Under the pieces are notes generated by a model that did no database searches, was not told the origin of the DNA, and worked only from the letters and a program-made list of their open reading frames with translations. From contig CALSFV010000003.1 of assembly GCA_943737045.1 (NCBI GenBank), forward strand, positions 558,001 to 622,000: a stretch of DNA of 64,000 nt, in the 5' to 3' direction. Below, piece after piece: positions 14,693 through 30,200 of this stretch; position 1 is the first letter of the stretch, and every line of letters begins with the position of its first letter. Both the position numbers and the translations under genes were made by a program. The stretch comes from Parapristionchus giblindavisi (lineage: Eukaryota > Nematoda > Chromadorea > Rhabditida > Diplogasteridae).

Positions 14693-17278
14693 GTTCAGCA
14701 TTGCGTGCGCTCTCTAAAAGTGTGTTCACTGAATTCGTCATACCAAATTACATTTTTGTGGAAGAAAAAAGTTTGCAATTTGATACAGGCTCAAGCAAGT
14801 TACGGTCTAGACTATCTATGCATGGGGAGAGGGAGAGGGAAGGGGGAGCGAGAGGGACGCGTACTCTATCCATTGCGTCCCTGTACAACCAGAGCGAATC
14901 AGTGTATCTTTATTCGTACGTTTACAATTTACTTTGACACCTGATAATTAGCTCAAGACAAGCTGAACTCATATAAACTCACAACCGCTCATCTGTAACG
15001 CGAAATCGTCAGATAACGCGGCAATCGTTACAATTCGCACTTAAATCACCACAATTTGCTTGAAACTTATCCGTTCGAGCTGCGGAAGCGCGCGTTCGAC
15101 GTCTCGTAACGTCCGCTATGCTGTACAGGTAAATGTGCGAATTTTCAGGAGCTAATTCGAGCGGGAAATGGCCATACATGGGGCCGTATTGCACTTTTTC
15201 GTGTCTATGGTTCCTGTTGAGACTGGGCATGCTCTACTATTTCATATAGCTCAATATTTTCATAAATATTTTTATTGTAAATCCGAGATATGGTTACAGT
15301 GAGAGATGGATATATATGGAGAGAGAGAGGAGGAGGAGGAGAAGGTGAATCGCTCTTCACTCACTCCATACAAAAAAGACACGCATGGCACATACACAAC
15401 TCCCCTACCGCAGCGCCGGCGACCAACGCCACCTAACCCCCGTCTAGCCTACGCCGAATACTGAATTTATACTTTAAAACTTCTCTGATCGCATTTTAAA
15501 TTGATTTTTTTTGTCGTGAAAATAGAAAAAAATAGGCCAAAATTGCCAGTGTGACTAGTTCAGCATTGCGTGCGCTCTCTAAAAGTGTGTTCACTGAATT
15601 CGTCATACCAAATTACATTTTTGTGGAAGAAAAAAGTTTGCAATTTGATACAGGCTCAAGCAAGTTACGGTCTAGACTATCTATGCATGGGGAGAGGGAG
15701 AGGGAAGGGGGAGCGAGAGGGACGCGTACTCTATCCATTGCGTCCCTGTACAACCAGAGCGAATCAGTGTATCTTTATTCGTACGTTTACAATTTACTTT
15801 GACACCTGATAATTAGCTCAAGACAAGCTGAACTCATATAAACTCACAACCGCTCATCTGTAACGCGAAATCGTCAGATAACGCGGCAATCGTTACAATT
15901 CGCACTTAAATCACCACAATTTGCTTGAAACTTATCCGTTCGAGCTGCGGAAGCGCGCGTTCGACGTCTCGTAACGTCCGCTATGCTGTACAGGTAAAAG
16001 TGCGAATTTTCAGGAGCTAATTCGAGCGGGAAATGGCCATACATGGGGCCGTTTTGCACTTTTTCGTGTCTATGGTTCCTGTTGAGACTGGGCATGCTCT
16101 ACAATTTCATATAGCTCAATATTTTCATAAATATTTTTATTGTAAATCCGAGATATGGTTACAGTGAGAGATGGATATATATGGAGAGAGAGAGGAGGAG
16201 GAGGAGAAGGTGAATCGCTCTTCACTCACTCCATAAAAAAAAAGACACGCATGGCACATACACACCTCCCCTACCGCAGCGCCGGCGACCAACGCCACTT
16301 AACCCCCGTCTAGCCTACACCGAATACTGAATTTATACTTTAAAATTTCTCTGATCGCATTTTAAATTGATTTTTTTGTCGTTAAAATAGAAAAAAATAG
16401 GCCAAAATTGCCAGTGTGACTAGTTCAGCATTGCGTGCGCTCTCTAAAAGTGTGTTCACTGAATTCGTCATACCAAATTACATTTTTGTGGAAGAAAAAA
16501 GTTTGCAATTTGATACAGGCTCAAGCAAGTTACGGTCTAGACTATCTATGCATGGGGAGAGGGAGAGGGAAGGGGGAGCGAGAGGGACGCGTACTCTATC
16601 CATTGCGTCTCTGTACGACCAGAGCGAATCAGTGTATCTTTATTCGTACGTTTACAATTTACTTTGACACCTGATGATTAGCTCAAGACAAGCTGAACTC
16701 ATATAAACTCACAACCGCTCATCTGTAACGCGAAATCGACAGATAACGCGGCAATCGTTACAATTCGCACTTAAATCACCACAATTTGCTTGAAACTTAT
16801 CCGTTCGAGCTGCGGAAGCGCGCGTTCGACGTCTCGTAACGTCCGCTATGCTGTACAGGTAAATGTGCGAATTTTCAGGAGCTAATTCGAGCGGGAAATG
16901 GCCATACATGGGGTCGTTTTGCACTTTTTCGTGTCTATGGTTCCTGTTGAGACTGGACATGCTCTACTATTTCATATAGCTCAATATTTTCATAAATATT
17001 TTTATTGTAAATCCGAGATATGGTTACAGTGAGAGATGGATATATATGGAGAGAGAGGAGGAGGAGGAGAAGGTGAATCGCTCTTCACTCACTCCATAAA
17101 AAAAAGACACGCATGGCACATACACACCTCCCCTACCGCAGCGCCGGCGACCAACGCCACTTAACCCCCGTCTAGCCTTCACCGAATACTGAATTTATAC
17201 TTTAAAATTTCTCTGATCGCATTTTAAATTGATTTTTTTGTCGTTAAAATAGAAAAAAATAGGCCAAAATTGCCAGTG

Positions 17279-17286
17279 TAGTCACA
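17279..17286. other. 8-bp microinversion at monomer junction, copy 2
   Basis: Identical to the inversion at 14685-14692 and exactly 2594 bp downstream. It was copied with the three-monomer unit and did not arise twice. Confidence 0.75.
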
Positions 17287-20200
17287 GTTCAGCATTGCGT
17301 GCGCTCTCTAAAAGTGTGTTCACTGAATTCGTCATACCAAATTACATTTTTGTGGAAGAAAAAAGTTTGCAATTTGATACAGGCTCAAGCAAGTTACGGT
17401 CTAGACTATCTATGCATGGGGAGAGGGAGAGGGAAGGGGGAGCGAGAGGGACGCGTACTCTATCCATTGCGTCCCTGTACAACCAGAGCGAATCAGTGTA
17501 TCTTTATTCGTACGTTTACAATTTACTTTGACACCTGATAATTAGCTCAAGACAAGCTGAACTCATATAAACTCACAACCGCTCATCTGTAACGCGAAAT
17601 CGTCAGATAACGCGGCAATCGTTACAATTCGCACTTAAATCACCACAATTTGCTTGAAACTTATCCGTTCGAGCTGCGGAAGCGCGCGTTCGACGTCTCG
17701 TAACGTCCGCTATGCTGTACAGGTAAATGTGCGAATTTTCAGGAGCTAATTCGAGCGGGAAATGGCCATACATGGGGCCGTATTGCACTTTTTCGTGTCT
17801 ATGGTTCCTGTTGAGACTGGGCATGCTCTACTATTTCATATAGCTCAATATTTTCATAAATATTTTTATTGTAAATCCGAGATATGGTTACAGTGAGAGA
17901 TGGATATATATGGAGAGAGAGAGGAGGAGGAGGAGAAGGTGAATCGCTCTTCACTCACTCCATACAAAAAAGACACGCATGGCACATACACAACTCCCCT
18001 ACCGCAGCGCCGGCGACCAACGCCACCTAACCCCCGTCTAGCCTACGCCGAATACTGAATTTATACTTTAAAACTTCTCTGATCGCATTTTAAATTGATT
18101 TTTTTTGTCGTGAAAATAGAAAAAAATAGGCCAAAATTGCCAGTGTGACTAGTTCAGCATTGCGTGCGCTCTCTAAAAGTGTGTTCACTGAATTCGTCAT
18201 ACCAAATTACATTTTTGTGGAAGAAAAAAGTTTGCAATTTGATACAGGCTCAAGCAAGTTACGGTCTAGACTATCTATGCATGGGGAGAGGGAGAGGGAA
18301 GGGGGAGCGAGAGGGACGCGTACTCTATCCATTGCGTCCCTGTACAACCAGAGCGAATCAGTGTATCTTTATTCGTACGTTTACAATTTACTTTGACACC
18401 TGATAATTAGCTCAAGACAAGCTGAACTCATATAAACTCACAACCGCTCATCTGTAACGCGAAATCGTCAGATAACGCGGCAATCGTTACAATTCGCACT
18501 TAAATCACCACAATTTGCTTGAAACTTATCCGTTCGAGCTGCGGAAGCGCGCGTTCGACGTCTCGTAACGTCCGCTATGCTGTACAGGTAAAAGTGCGAA
18601 TTTTCAGGAGCTAATTCGAGCGGGAAATGGCCATACATGGGGCCGTTTTGCACTTTTTCGTGTCTATGGTTCCTGTTGAGACTGGGCATGCTCTACAATT
18701 TCATATAGCTCAATATTTTCATAAATATTTTTATTGTAAATCCGAGATATGGTTACAGTGAGAGATGGATATATATGGAGAGAGAGAGAGGAGGAGGAGG
18801 AGAAGGTGAATCGCTCTTCACTCACTCCATACAAAAAAGACACGCATGGCACATACACACCTCCCCTACCGCAGCGCCGGCGACCAATGCCACCTAACCC
18901 CCGTCTAGCCTACGCCGAATACTGAATTAATACTTTAAAACTTCTCTGATCGCATTTTAAATTGATTTTTTTTGTCGTGAAAATAGAAAAAAATAGGCCA
19001 AAATTGCCAGTGTGACTAGTTCAGCATTGCATGCGCTCTCTAAAAGTGTGTTCACTGAATTCGTCATACCAAATTACATTTTTGTGGAAGAAAAAAGTTT
19101 GCAATTTGATACAGGCTCAAGCAAGTTGCGGTCTAGACACTCTATGCATGGGGAGAGGGAGAGGGAAGGGGGAGCGAGAGGGACGCGTACTCTATCCATT
19201 ACGTCTCTGTACGACCAGAGCGAATCAGTGTATCTTTATTCGTACGTTTACAATTTACTTTGATACCTAATAATTAGCTCAAGACAAGCTGAACTCATAT
19301 AAACTCACAACCGCTCATCTGTAACGCGAAATCGTCAGATAACGCGGCAATCGTTACAATTCGCACTTAAATCACCACAATTTGCTTGAAACTTATCCGT
19401 TCGAGCTGCGGAAGCGCGCGTTCGACGTCTCGTAACGTCCGCTATGCTGTACAGGTAAAAGTGCGAATTTTCAGGAGCTAATTCGAGCGGGAAATGGCCA
19501 TACATGGGGCCGTTTTGCACTTTTTCGTGTCTATGGTTCCTGTTGAGACTGGGCATGCTCTACTATTTCATATAGCTCAATATTTTCATAAATATTTTTA
19601 TTGTAAATCCGAGATATGGTTACAGTGAGAGATGGATATATATGGAGAGAGAGAGGAGGAGGAGGAGAAGGTGAATCGCTCTTCACTCACTCCATACAAA
19701 AAAGACACGCATGGCACATACACACCTCCCCTACCGCAGCGCCGGCGACCAACGCCACCTAACCCCCGTCTAGCCTACGCCGAATACTGAATTTATACTT
19801 TAAAACTTCTCTGATCGCATTTTAAATTGATTTTTTTTGTCGTGAAAATAGAAAAAAATAGGCCAAAATTGCCAGTGTGACTAGTTCAGCATTGCGTGCG
19901 CTCTCTAAAAGTGTGTTCACTGAATTCGTCATACCAAATTACATTTTTGTGGAAGAAAAAAGTTTGCAATTTGATACAGGCTCAAGCAAGTTACGGTCTA
20001 GACTATCTATGCATGGGGAGAGGGAGAGGGAAGGGGGAGCGAGAGGGACGCGTACTCTATCCATTGCGTCCCTGTACAACCAGAGCGAATCAGTGTATCT
20101 TTATTCGTACGTTTACAATTTACTTTGACACCTGATAATTAGCTCAAGACAAGCTGAACTCATATAAACTCACAACCGCTCATCTGTAACGCGAAATCGT

Positions 20201-23200
20201 CAGATAACGCGGCAATCGTTACAATTCGCACTTAAATCACCACAATTTGCTTGAAACTTATCCGTTCGAGCTGCGGAAGCGCGCGTTCGACGTCTCGTAA
20301 CGTCCGCTATGCTGTACAGGTAAAAGTGCGAATTTTCAGGAGCTAATTCGAGCGGGAAATGGCCATACATGGGGCCGTTTTGCACTTTTTCGTGTCTATG
20401 GTTCCTGTTGAGACTGGGCATGCTCTACTATTTCATATAGCTCAATATTTTCATAAATATTTTTATTGTAAATCCGAGATATGGTTACAGTGAGAGATGG
20501 ATATATATGGAGAGAGAGAGGAGGAGGAGGAGAAGGTGAATCGCTCTTCACTCACTCCATACAAAAAAGACACGCATGGCACATACACACCTCCCCTACC
20601 GCAGCGCCGGCGACCAACGCCACCTAACCCCCGTCTAGCCTACGCCGAATACTGAATTTATACTTTAAAACTTCTCTGATCGCATTTTAAATTGATTTTT
20701 TTTGTCGTGAAAATAGAAAAAAATAGGCCAAAATTGCCAGTGTGACTAGTTCAGCATTGCGTGCGCTCTCTAAAAGTGTGTTCACTGAATTCGTCATACC
20801 AAATTACATTTTTGTGGAAGAAAAAAGTTTGCAATTTGATACAGGCTCAAGCAAGTTACGGTCTAGACTATCTATGCATGGGGAGAGGGAGAGGGAAGGG
20901 GGAGCGAGAGGGACGCGTACTCTATCCATTGCGTCCCTGTACAACCAGAGCGAATCAGTGTATCTTTATTCGTACGTTTACAATTTACTTTGACACCTGA
21001 TAATTAGCTCAAGACAAGCTGAACTCATATAAACTCACAACCGCTCATCTGTAACGCGAAATCGTCAGATAACGCGGCAATCGTTACAATTCGCACTTAA
21101 ATCACCACAATTTGCTTGAAACTTATCCGTTCGAGCTGCGGAAGCGCGCGTTCGACGTCTCGTAACGTCCGCTATGCTGTACAGGTAAAAGTGCGAATTT
21201 TCAGGAGCTAATTCGAGCGGGAAATGGCCATACATGGGGCCGTTTTGCACTTTTTCGTGTCTATGGTTCCTGTTGAGACTGGGCATGCTCTACTATTTCA
21301 TATAGCTCAATATTTTCATAAATATTTTTATTGTAAATCCGAGATATGGTTACAGTGAGAGATGGATATATATGGAGAGAGAGAGGAGGAGGAGGAGAAG
21401 GTGAATCGCTCTTCACTCACTCCATACAAAAAAGACACGCATGGCACATACACACCTCCCCTACCGCAGCGCCGGCGACCAACGCCACCTAACCCCCGTC
21501 TAGCCTACGCCGAATACTGAATTTATACTTTAAAACTTCTCTGATCGCATTTTAAATTGATTTTTTTTGTCGTGAAAATAGAAAAAAATAGGCCAAAATT
21601 GCCAGTGTGACTAGTTCAGCATTGCGTGCGCTCTCTAAAAGTGTGTTCACTGAATTCGTCATACCAAATTACATTTTTGTGGAAGAAAAAAGTTTGCAAT
21701 TTGATACAGGCTCAAGCAAGTTACGGTCTAGACTATCTATGCATGGGGAGAGGGAGAGGGAAGGGGGAGCGAGAGGGACGCGTACTCTATCCATTGCGTC
21801 CCTGTACAACCAGAGCGAATCAGTGTATCTTTATTCGTACGTTTACAATTTACTTTGACACCTGATAATTAGCTCAAGACAAGCTGAACTCATATAAACT
21901 CACAACCGCTCATCTGTAACGCGAAATCGTCAGATAACGCGGCAATCGTTACAATTCGCACTTAAATCACCACAATTTGCTTGAAACTTATCCGTTCGAG
22001 CTGCGGAAGCGCGCGTTCGACGTCTCGTAACGTCCGCTATGCTGTACAGGTAAAAGTGCGAATTTTCAGGAGCTAATTCGAGCGGGAAATGGCCATACAT
22101 GGGGCCGTTTTGCACTTTTTCGTGTCTATGGTTCCTGTTGAGACTGGGCATGCTCTACTATTTCATATAGCTCAATATTTTCATAAATATTTTTATTGTA
22201 AATCCGAGATATGGTTACAGTGAGAGATGGATATATATGGAGAGAGAGAGGAGGAGGAGGAGAAGGTGAATCGCTCTTCACTCACTCCATACAAAAAGAC
22301 ACGCATGGCACATACACACCTCCCCTACCGCAGCGCCGGCGACCAATGCCACCTAACCCCCGTCTAGCCTTCGCCGAATACTGAATTTATACTTTAAAAC
22401 TTCTCTGATCGCATTTTAAATTGATTTTTTTTGTCGTGAAAATAGAAAAAAATAGGCCAAAATTGCCAGTGTGACTAGTTCAGCATTGCATGCGCTCTCT
22501 AAAAGTGTGTTCACTGAATTCGTCATACCAAATTACATTTTTGTGGAAGAAAAAAGTTTGCAATTTGATACAGGCTCAAGCAAGTTACGGTCTAGACTAT
22601 CTATGCATGGGGAGAGGGAGAGGGAAGGGGGAGCGAGAGGGACGCGTACTCTATCCATTGCGTCCCTGTACAACCAGAGCGAATCAGTGTATCTTTATTC
22701 GTACGTTTACAATTTACTTTGACACCTGATAATTAGCTCAAGACAAGCTGAACTCATATAAACTCACAACCGCTCATCTGTAACGCGAAATCGACAGATA
22801 ACGCGGCAATCGTTACAATTTGCACTTAAATCACCACAATTTGCTTGAAACTTATCCGTTCGAGCTGCGGAAGCGCGCGTTCGACGTCTCGTAACGTCCG
22901 CTATGCTGTACAGGTAAAAGTGCGAATTTTCAGGAGCTAATTCGAGCGGGAAATGGCCATACATGGGGTCGTTTTGCACTTTTTCGTGTCTATGGTTCCT
23001 GTTGAGACTGGACATGCTCTACTATTTCATATAGCTCAATATTTTCATAAATATTTTTATTGTAAATCCGAGATATGGTTACAGTGAGAGATGGATATAT
23101 ATGGAGAGAGAGAGGAGGAGGAGGAGAAGGTGAATCGCTCTTCACTCACTCCATACAAAAAAGACACGCATGGCACATACACAAATCCCCTACCGCAGCG

Positions 23201-24200
23201 CCGGCGACCAACGCCACCTAACCCCCGTCTAGCCTACGCCGAATACTGAATTTATACTTTAAAATTTCTCTGATCGCATTTTAAATTGATTTTTTTGTCG
23301 TTAAAATAGAAAAAAATAGGCCAAAATGGCCAGTGTGACTAGTTCAGCATTGCGTGCGCTCTCTAAAAGTGTGTTCACTGAATTCGTCATACCAAATTAC
23401 ATTTTTGTGGAAGAAAAAAGTTTGCAATTTGATACAGGCTCAAGCAAGTTACGGTCTAGACTATCTATGCATGGGGAGAGGGAGAGGGAAGGGGGAGCGA
23501 GAGGGACGCGTACTCTATCCATTGCGTCTCTGTACGACCAGAGCGAATCAGTGTTTCTTTATTCGTACGTTTACAATTTACTTTGACACCTGATGATTAG
23601 CTCAAGACAAGCTGAACTCATATAAACTCACAACCGCTCATCTGTAACGCGAAATCGACAGATAACGCGGCAATCGTTACAATTCGCACTTAAATCACCA
23701 CAATTTGCTTGAAACTTATCCGTTCGAGCTGCGGAAGCGCGCGTTCGACGTCTCGTAACGTCCGCTATGCTGTACAGGTAAAAGTGCGAATTTTCAGGAG
23801 CTAATTCGAGCGGGAAATGGCCATACATGGGGTCGTTTTGCACTTTTTCGTGTCTATGGTTCCTGTTGAGACTGGACATGCTCTACTATTTCATATAGCT
23901 CAATATTTTCATAAATATTTTTATTGTAAATCCGAGATATGGTTACAGTGAGAGATGGATATATATGGAGAGAGAGAGGAGGAGGAGGAGAAGGTGAATC
24001 GCTCTTCACTCACTCCATACAAAAAAGACACGCATGGCACATACACAAATCCCCTACCGCAGCGCCGGCGACCAACGCCACCTAACCCCCGTCTAGCCTA
24101 CGCCGAATACTGAATTTATACTTTAAAACTTCTCTGATCGCATTTTAAATTGATTTTTTTTGTCGTGAAAATAGAAAAAAATAGGCCAAAATTGCCAGTG

Positions 24201-27200
24201 TGACTAGTTCAGCATTGCATGCGCTCTCTAAAAGTGTGTTCACTGAATTCGTCATACCAAATTACATTTTTGTGGAAGAAAAAAGTTTGCAATTTGATAC
24301 AGGCTCAAGCAAGTTACGGTCTAGACACTCTATGCATGGGGAGAGGGAGAGGGAAGGGGGAGCGAGAGGGACGCGTACTCTATCCATTACGTCTCTGTAC
24401 GACCAGAGCGAATCAGTGTATCTTTATTCGTACGTTTACAATTTACTTTGACACCTGATAATTAGCTCAAGACAAGCTGAACTCATATAAACTCGCAACC
24501 GCTCATCTGTAACGCGAAATCGACAGATAACGCGGCATTCGTTACAATTTGCACTTAAATCACCACAATTTGCTTGAAACTTAACCGTTCGAGCTGCGGA
24601 AGCGCGCGTTCGACGTCTCGTAACGTCCGCTATGCTGTACAGGTAAAAGTGCGAATTTTCAGGAGCTAATTCGAGCGGGAAATGGCCATACATGGGGCCG
24701 TTTTGCACTTTTTCGTGTCTATGGTTCCTGTTGAGACTGGACATGCTCTACTATTTCATATAGCTCAATATTTTCATAAATATTTTTATTGTAAATCCGA
24801 GATATGGTTACAGTGAGAGATGGATATATATGGAGAGAGAGAGGAGGAGGAGGAGAAGGTGAATCGCTCTTCACTCACTCCATAAAAAAAGACACGCATG
24901 GCACATACACACCTCCCCTACCGTAGCGCCGGCGACCAATGCTACCTAACCCCCGTCTAGCCTACGCCGAATACTGAATTTATACTTTAAAACTGCTCTG
25001 ATCGCATTTTAAATTGATTTTTTTTGTCGTGAAAATAGAAAAAAATAGGCCAAAATTGCCAGTGTGACTAGTTCAGCATTGCGTGCGCTCTCTATAAGTG
25101 TGTTCACTGAATTCGTCATACCAAATTACATTTTTGTGGAAGAAAAAAGTTTGCAATTTGATACAGGCTCAAGCAAGTTACGGTCTAGACTATCTATGCA
25201 TGGGGAGAGGGAGAGGGAAGGGGGAGCGAGAGGGACGCGTACTCTATCCATTGCGTCTCTGTACGACCAGAGCGAATCAGTGTTTCTTTATTCGTACGTT
25301 TACAATTTACTTTGACACCTGATGATTAGCTCAAGACAAGCTGAACTCATATAAACTCACAACCGCTCAGCTGTAACGCGAAATCGACAGATAACGCGGC
25401 AATCGTTACAATTCGCACTTAAATCACCACAATTTGCTTGAAACTTATCCGTTCGAGCTGCGGAAGCGCGCGTTCGACGTCTCGTAACGTCCGCTATGCT
25501 GTACAGGTAAAAGTGCGAATTTTCAGGAGCTAATTCGAGCGGGAAATGGCCATACATGGGGCCGTTTTGCACTTTTTCGTGTCTATGGTTCCTGTTGAGA
25601 CTGGACATGCTCTACTATTTCATATAGCTCAATATTTTCATAAATATTTTTATTGTAAATCCGAGATATGGTTACAGTGAGAGATGGATATATATGGAGA
25701 GAGAGAGGAGGAGGAGGAGAAGGTGAATCGCTCTTCACTCACTCCATAAAAAAAAAGACACGCATGGCACATACACACCTCCCCTACCGCAGCGCCGGCG
25801 ACCAACGCCACTTAACCCCCGTCTAGCCTACACCGAATACTGAATTTATACTTTAAAATTTCTCTGATCGCATTTTAAATTGATTTTTTGTCGTTAAAAT
25901 AGAAAAAAATAGGCCAAAATTGCCAGTGTGACTAGTTCAGCATTGCGTGCGCTCTCTAAAAGTGTGTTCACTGAATTCGTCATACCAAATTACATTTTTG
26001 TGGAAGAAAAAAGATTGCAATTTGATACAGGCTCAAGCAAGTTACGGTCTAGACTATCTATGCATGGGGAGAGGGAGAGGGAAGGGGGAGCGAGAGGGAC
26101 GCGTACTCTATCCATTGCGTCTCTGTACGACCAGAGCGAATCAGTGTATCTTTATTCGTACGTTTACAATTTACTTTGACACCTGATAATTAGCTCAAGA
26201 CAAGCTGAACTCATATAAACTCACAACCGCTCATCTGTAACGCGAAATCGTCAGATAACGCGGCAATCGTTACAATTCGCACTTAAATCACCACAATTTG
26301 CTTGAAACTTATCCGTTCGAGCTGCGGAAGCGCGCGTTCGACGTCTCGTAACGTCCGCTATGCTGTACAGGTAAAAGTGCGAATTTTCAGGAGCTAATTC
26401 GAGCGGGAAATGGCCATACATGGGGCCGTTTTGCACTTTTTCGTGTCTATGGTTCCTGTTGAGACTGGGCATGCTCTACTATTTCATATAGCTCAATATT
26501 TTCATAAATATTTTTATTGTAAATCCGAGATATGGTTACAGTGAGAGATGGATATATATGGAGAGAGAGAGGAGGAGGAGGAGAAGGTGAATCGCTCTTC
26601 ACTCACTCCATACAAAAAAGACACGCATGGCACATACACACCTCCCCTACCGCAGCGCCGGCGACCAATGCCACCTAACCCCCGTCTAGCCTACGCCGAA
26701 TACTGAATTTATACTTTAAAACTTCTCTGATCGCATTTTAAATTGATTTTTTTTGTCGTGAAAATAGAAAAAAATAGGCCAAAATTGCCAGTGTGACTAG
26801 TTCAGCATTGCGTGCGCTCTCTAAAAGTGTGTTCACTGAATTCGTCATACCAAATTACATTTTTGTGGAAGAAAAAAAGTTTGCAATTTGATACAGGCTC
26901 AAGCAAGTTACGGTCTAGACTATCTATGCATGGGGATAGGGAGAGGGAAGGGGGAGCGAGAGGGACGCGTACTCTATCCATTGCGTCCCTGTACAACCAG
27001 AGCGAATCAGTGTATCTTTATTCGTACGTTTACAATTTACTTTGACACCTGATAATTAGCTCAAGACAAGCTGAACTCATATAAACTCACAACCGCTCAT
27101 CTGTAACGCGAAATCGTCAGATAACGCGGCAATCGTTACAATTCGCACTTAAATCACCACAATTTGCTTGAAACTTATCCGTTCGAGCTGCGGAAGCGCG

Positions 27201-30200
27201 CGTTCGACGTCTCGTAACGTCCGCTATGCTGTACAGGTAAAAGTGCGAATTTTCAGGAGCTAATTCGAGCGGGAAATGGCCATACATGGGGTCGTTTTGC
27301 ACTTTTTCGTGTCTATGGTTCCTGTTGAGACTGGACATGCTCTACTATTTCATATAGCTCAATATTTTCATAAATATTTTTATTGTAAATCCGAGATATG
27401 GTTACAGTGAGAGATGGATATATATGGAGAGAGAGAGGAGGAGGAGGAGAAGGTGAATCGCTCTTCACTCACTCCATACAAAAAAGACACGCATGGCACA
27501 TACACAAATCCCCTACCGCAGCGCCGGCGACCAACGCCACCTAACCCCCGTCTAGCCTACGCCGAATACTGAATTTATACTTTAAAACTTCTCTGATCGC
27601 ATTTTAAATTGATTTTTTTTGTCGTGAAAATAGAAAAAAATAGGCCAAAATTGCCAGTGTGACTAGTTCAGCATTGCATGCGCTCTCTAAAAGTGTGTTC
27701 ACTGAATTCGTCATACCAAATTACATTTTTGTGGAAGAAAAAAGTTTGCAATTTGATACAGGCTCAAGCAAGTTACGGTCTAGACACTCTATGCATGGGG
27801 AGAGGGAGAGGGAAGGGGGAGCGAGAGGGACGCGTACTCTATCCATTACGTCTCTGTACGACCAGAGCGAATCAGTGTATCTTTATTCGTACGTTTACAA
27901 TTTACTTTGACACCTGATAATTAGCTCAAGACAAGCTGAACTCATATAAACTCGCAACCGCTCATCTGTAACGCGAAATCGACAGATAACGCGGCATTCG
28001 TTACAATTTGCACTTAAATCACCACAATTTGCTTGAAACTTAACCGTTCGAGCTGCGGAAGCGCGCGTTCGACGTCTCGTAACGTCCGCTATGCTGTACA
28101 GGTAAAAGTGCGAATTTTCAGGAGCTAATTCGAGCGGGAAATGGCCATACATGGGGCCGTTTTGCACTTTTTCGTGTCTATGGTTCCTGTTGAGACTGGA
28201 CATGCTCTACTATTTCATATAGCTCAATATTTTCATAAATATTTTTATTGTAAATCCGAGATATGGTTACAGTGAGAGATGGATATATATGGAGAGAGAG
28301 AGGAGGAGGAGGAGAAGGTGAATCGCTCTTCACTCACTCCATAAAAAAAGACACGCATGGCACATACACACCTCCCCTACCGCAGCGCCGGCGACCAACG
28401 CCACTTAACCCCCGTCTAGCCTACACCGAATACTGAATTTATACTTTAAAATTTCTCTGATCGCATTTTAAATTGATTTTTTTGTCGTTAAAATAGAAAA
28501 AAATTGGCCAAAATTGCCAGTGTGACTAGTTCAGCATTGCGTGCGCTCTCTAAAAGTGTGTTCACTGAATTCGTCATACCAAATTACATTTTTGTGGAAG
28601 AAAAAAGTTTGCAATTTGATACAGGCTCAAGCAAGTTACGGTCTAGACTATCTATGCATGGGGAGAGGGAGAGGGAAGGGGGAGCGAGAGGGACGCGTAC
28701 TCTATCCATTGCGTCTCTGTACGACCAGAGCGAATCAGTGTTTCTTTATTCGTACGTTTACAATTTACTTTGACACCTGATGATTAGCTCAAGACAAGCT
28801 GAACTCATATAAACTCACAACCGCTCAGCTGTAACGCGAAATCGACAGATAACGCGGCAATCGTTACAATTCGCACTTAAATCACCACAATTTGCTTGAA
28901 ACTTATCCGTTCGAGCTGCGGAAGCGCGCGTTCGACGTCTCGTAACGTCCGCTATGCTGTACAGGTAAAAGTGCGAATTTTCAGGAGCTAATTCGAGCGG
29001 GAAATGGCCATACATGGGGCCGTTTTGCACTTTTTCGTGTCTATGGTTCCTGTTGAGACTGGACATGCTCTACTATTTCATATAGCTCAATATTTTCATA
29101 AATATTTTTATTGTAAATCCGAGATATGGTTACAGTGAGAGATGGATATATATGGAGAGAGAGAGGAGGAGGAGGAGAAGGTGAATCGCTCTTCACTCAC
29201 TCCATAAAAAAAAAGACACGCATGGCACATACACACCTCCCCTACCGCAGCGCCGGCGACCAACGCCACTTAACCCCCGTCTAGCCTACACCGAATACTG
29301 AATTTATACTTTAAAATTTCTCTGATCGCATTTTAAATTGATTTTTTGTCGTTAAAATAGAAAAAAATAGGCCAAAATTGCCAGTGTGACTAGTTCAGCA
29401 TTGCGTGCGCTCTCTAAAAGTGTGTTCACTGAATTCGTCATACCAAATTACATTTTTGTGGAAGAAAAAAGATTGCAATTTGATACAGGCTCAAGCAAGT
29501 TACGGTCTAGACTATCTATGCATGGGGAGAGGGAGAGGGAAGGGGGAGCGAGAGGGACGCGTACTCTATCCATTGCGTCTCTGTACGACCAGAGCGAATC
29601 AGTGTATCTTTATTCGTACGTTTACAATTTACTTTGACACCTGATAATTAGCTCAAGACAAGCTGAACTCATATAAACTCACAACCGCTCATCTGTAACG
29701 CGAAATCGTCAGATAACGCGGCAATCGTTACAATTCGCACTTAAATCACCACAATTTGCTTGAAACTTATCCGTTCGAGCTGCGGAAGCGCGCGTTCGAC
29801 GTCTCGTAACGTCCGCTATGCTGTACAGGTAAAAGTGCGAATTTTCAGGAGCTAATTCGAGCGGGAAATGGCCATACATGGGGCCGTTTTGCACTTTTTC
29901 GTGTCTATGGTTCCTGTTGAGACTGGGCATGCTCTACTATTTCATATAGCTCAATATTTTCATAAATATTTTTATTGTAAATCCGAGATATGGTTACAGT
30001 GAGAGATGGATATATATGGAGAGAGAGAGGAGGAGGAGGAGAAGGTGAATCGCTCTTCACTCACTCCATACAAAAAAGACACGCATGGCACATACACACC
30101 TCCCCTACCGCAGCGCCGGCGACCAATGCCACCTAACCCCCGTCTAGCCTACGCCGAATACTGAATTTATACTTTAAAACTTCTCTGATCGCATTTTAAA

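Larger units (their letters stand above)
13823..19012 (+). repeat. Three-monomer higher-order repeat, 2594 bp, two copies
   Basis: Rare variants recur at a 2594-2595 bp offset. 'ggtaaatgtgcg' is near 14265 and 16859, and again near 15128 and 17722. 'cacaactccc' is near 15396 and 17990. 'ctacaatttc' is near 16101 and 18695. The unusual junction 'gtgtagtcacagttcag' is at 14683 and 17277. All are otherwise absent or rare in the array, so this is a recent duplication of three consecutive monomers. Confidence 0.85.
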
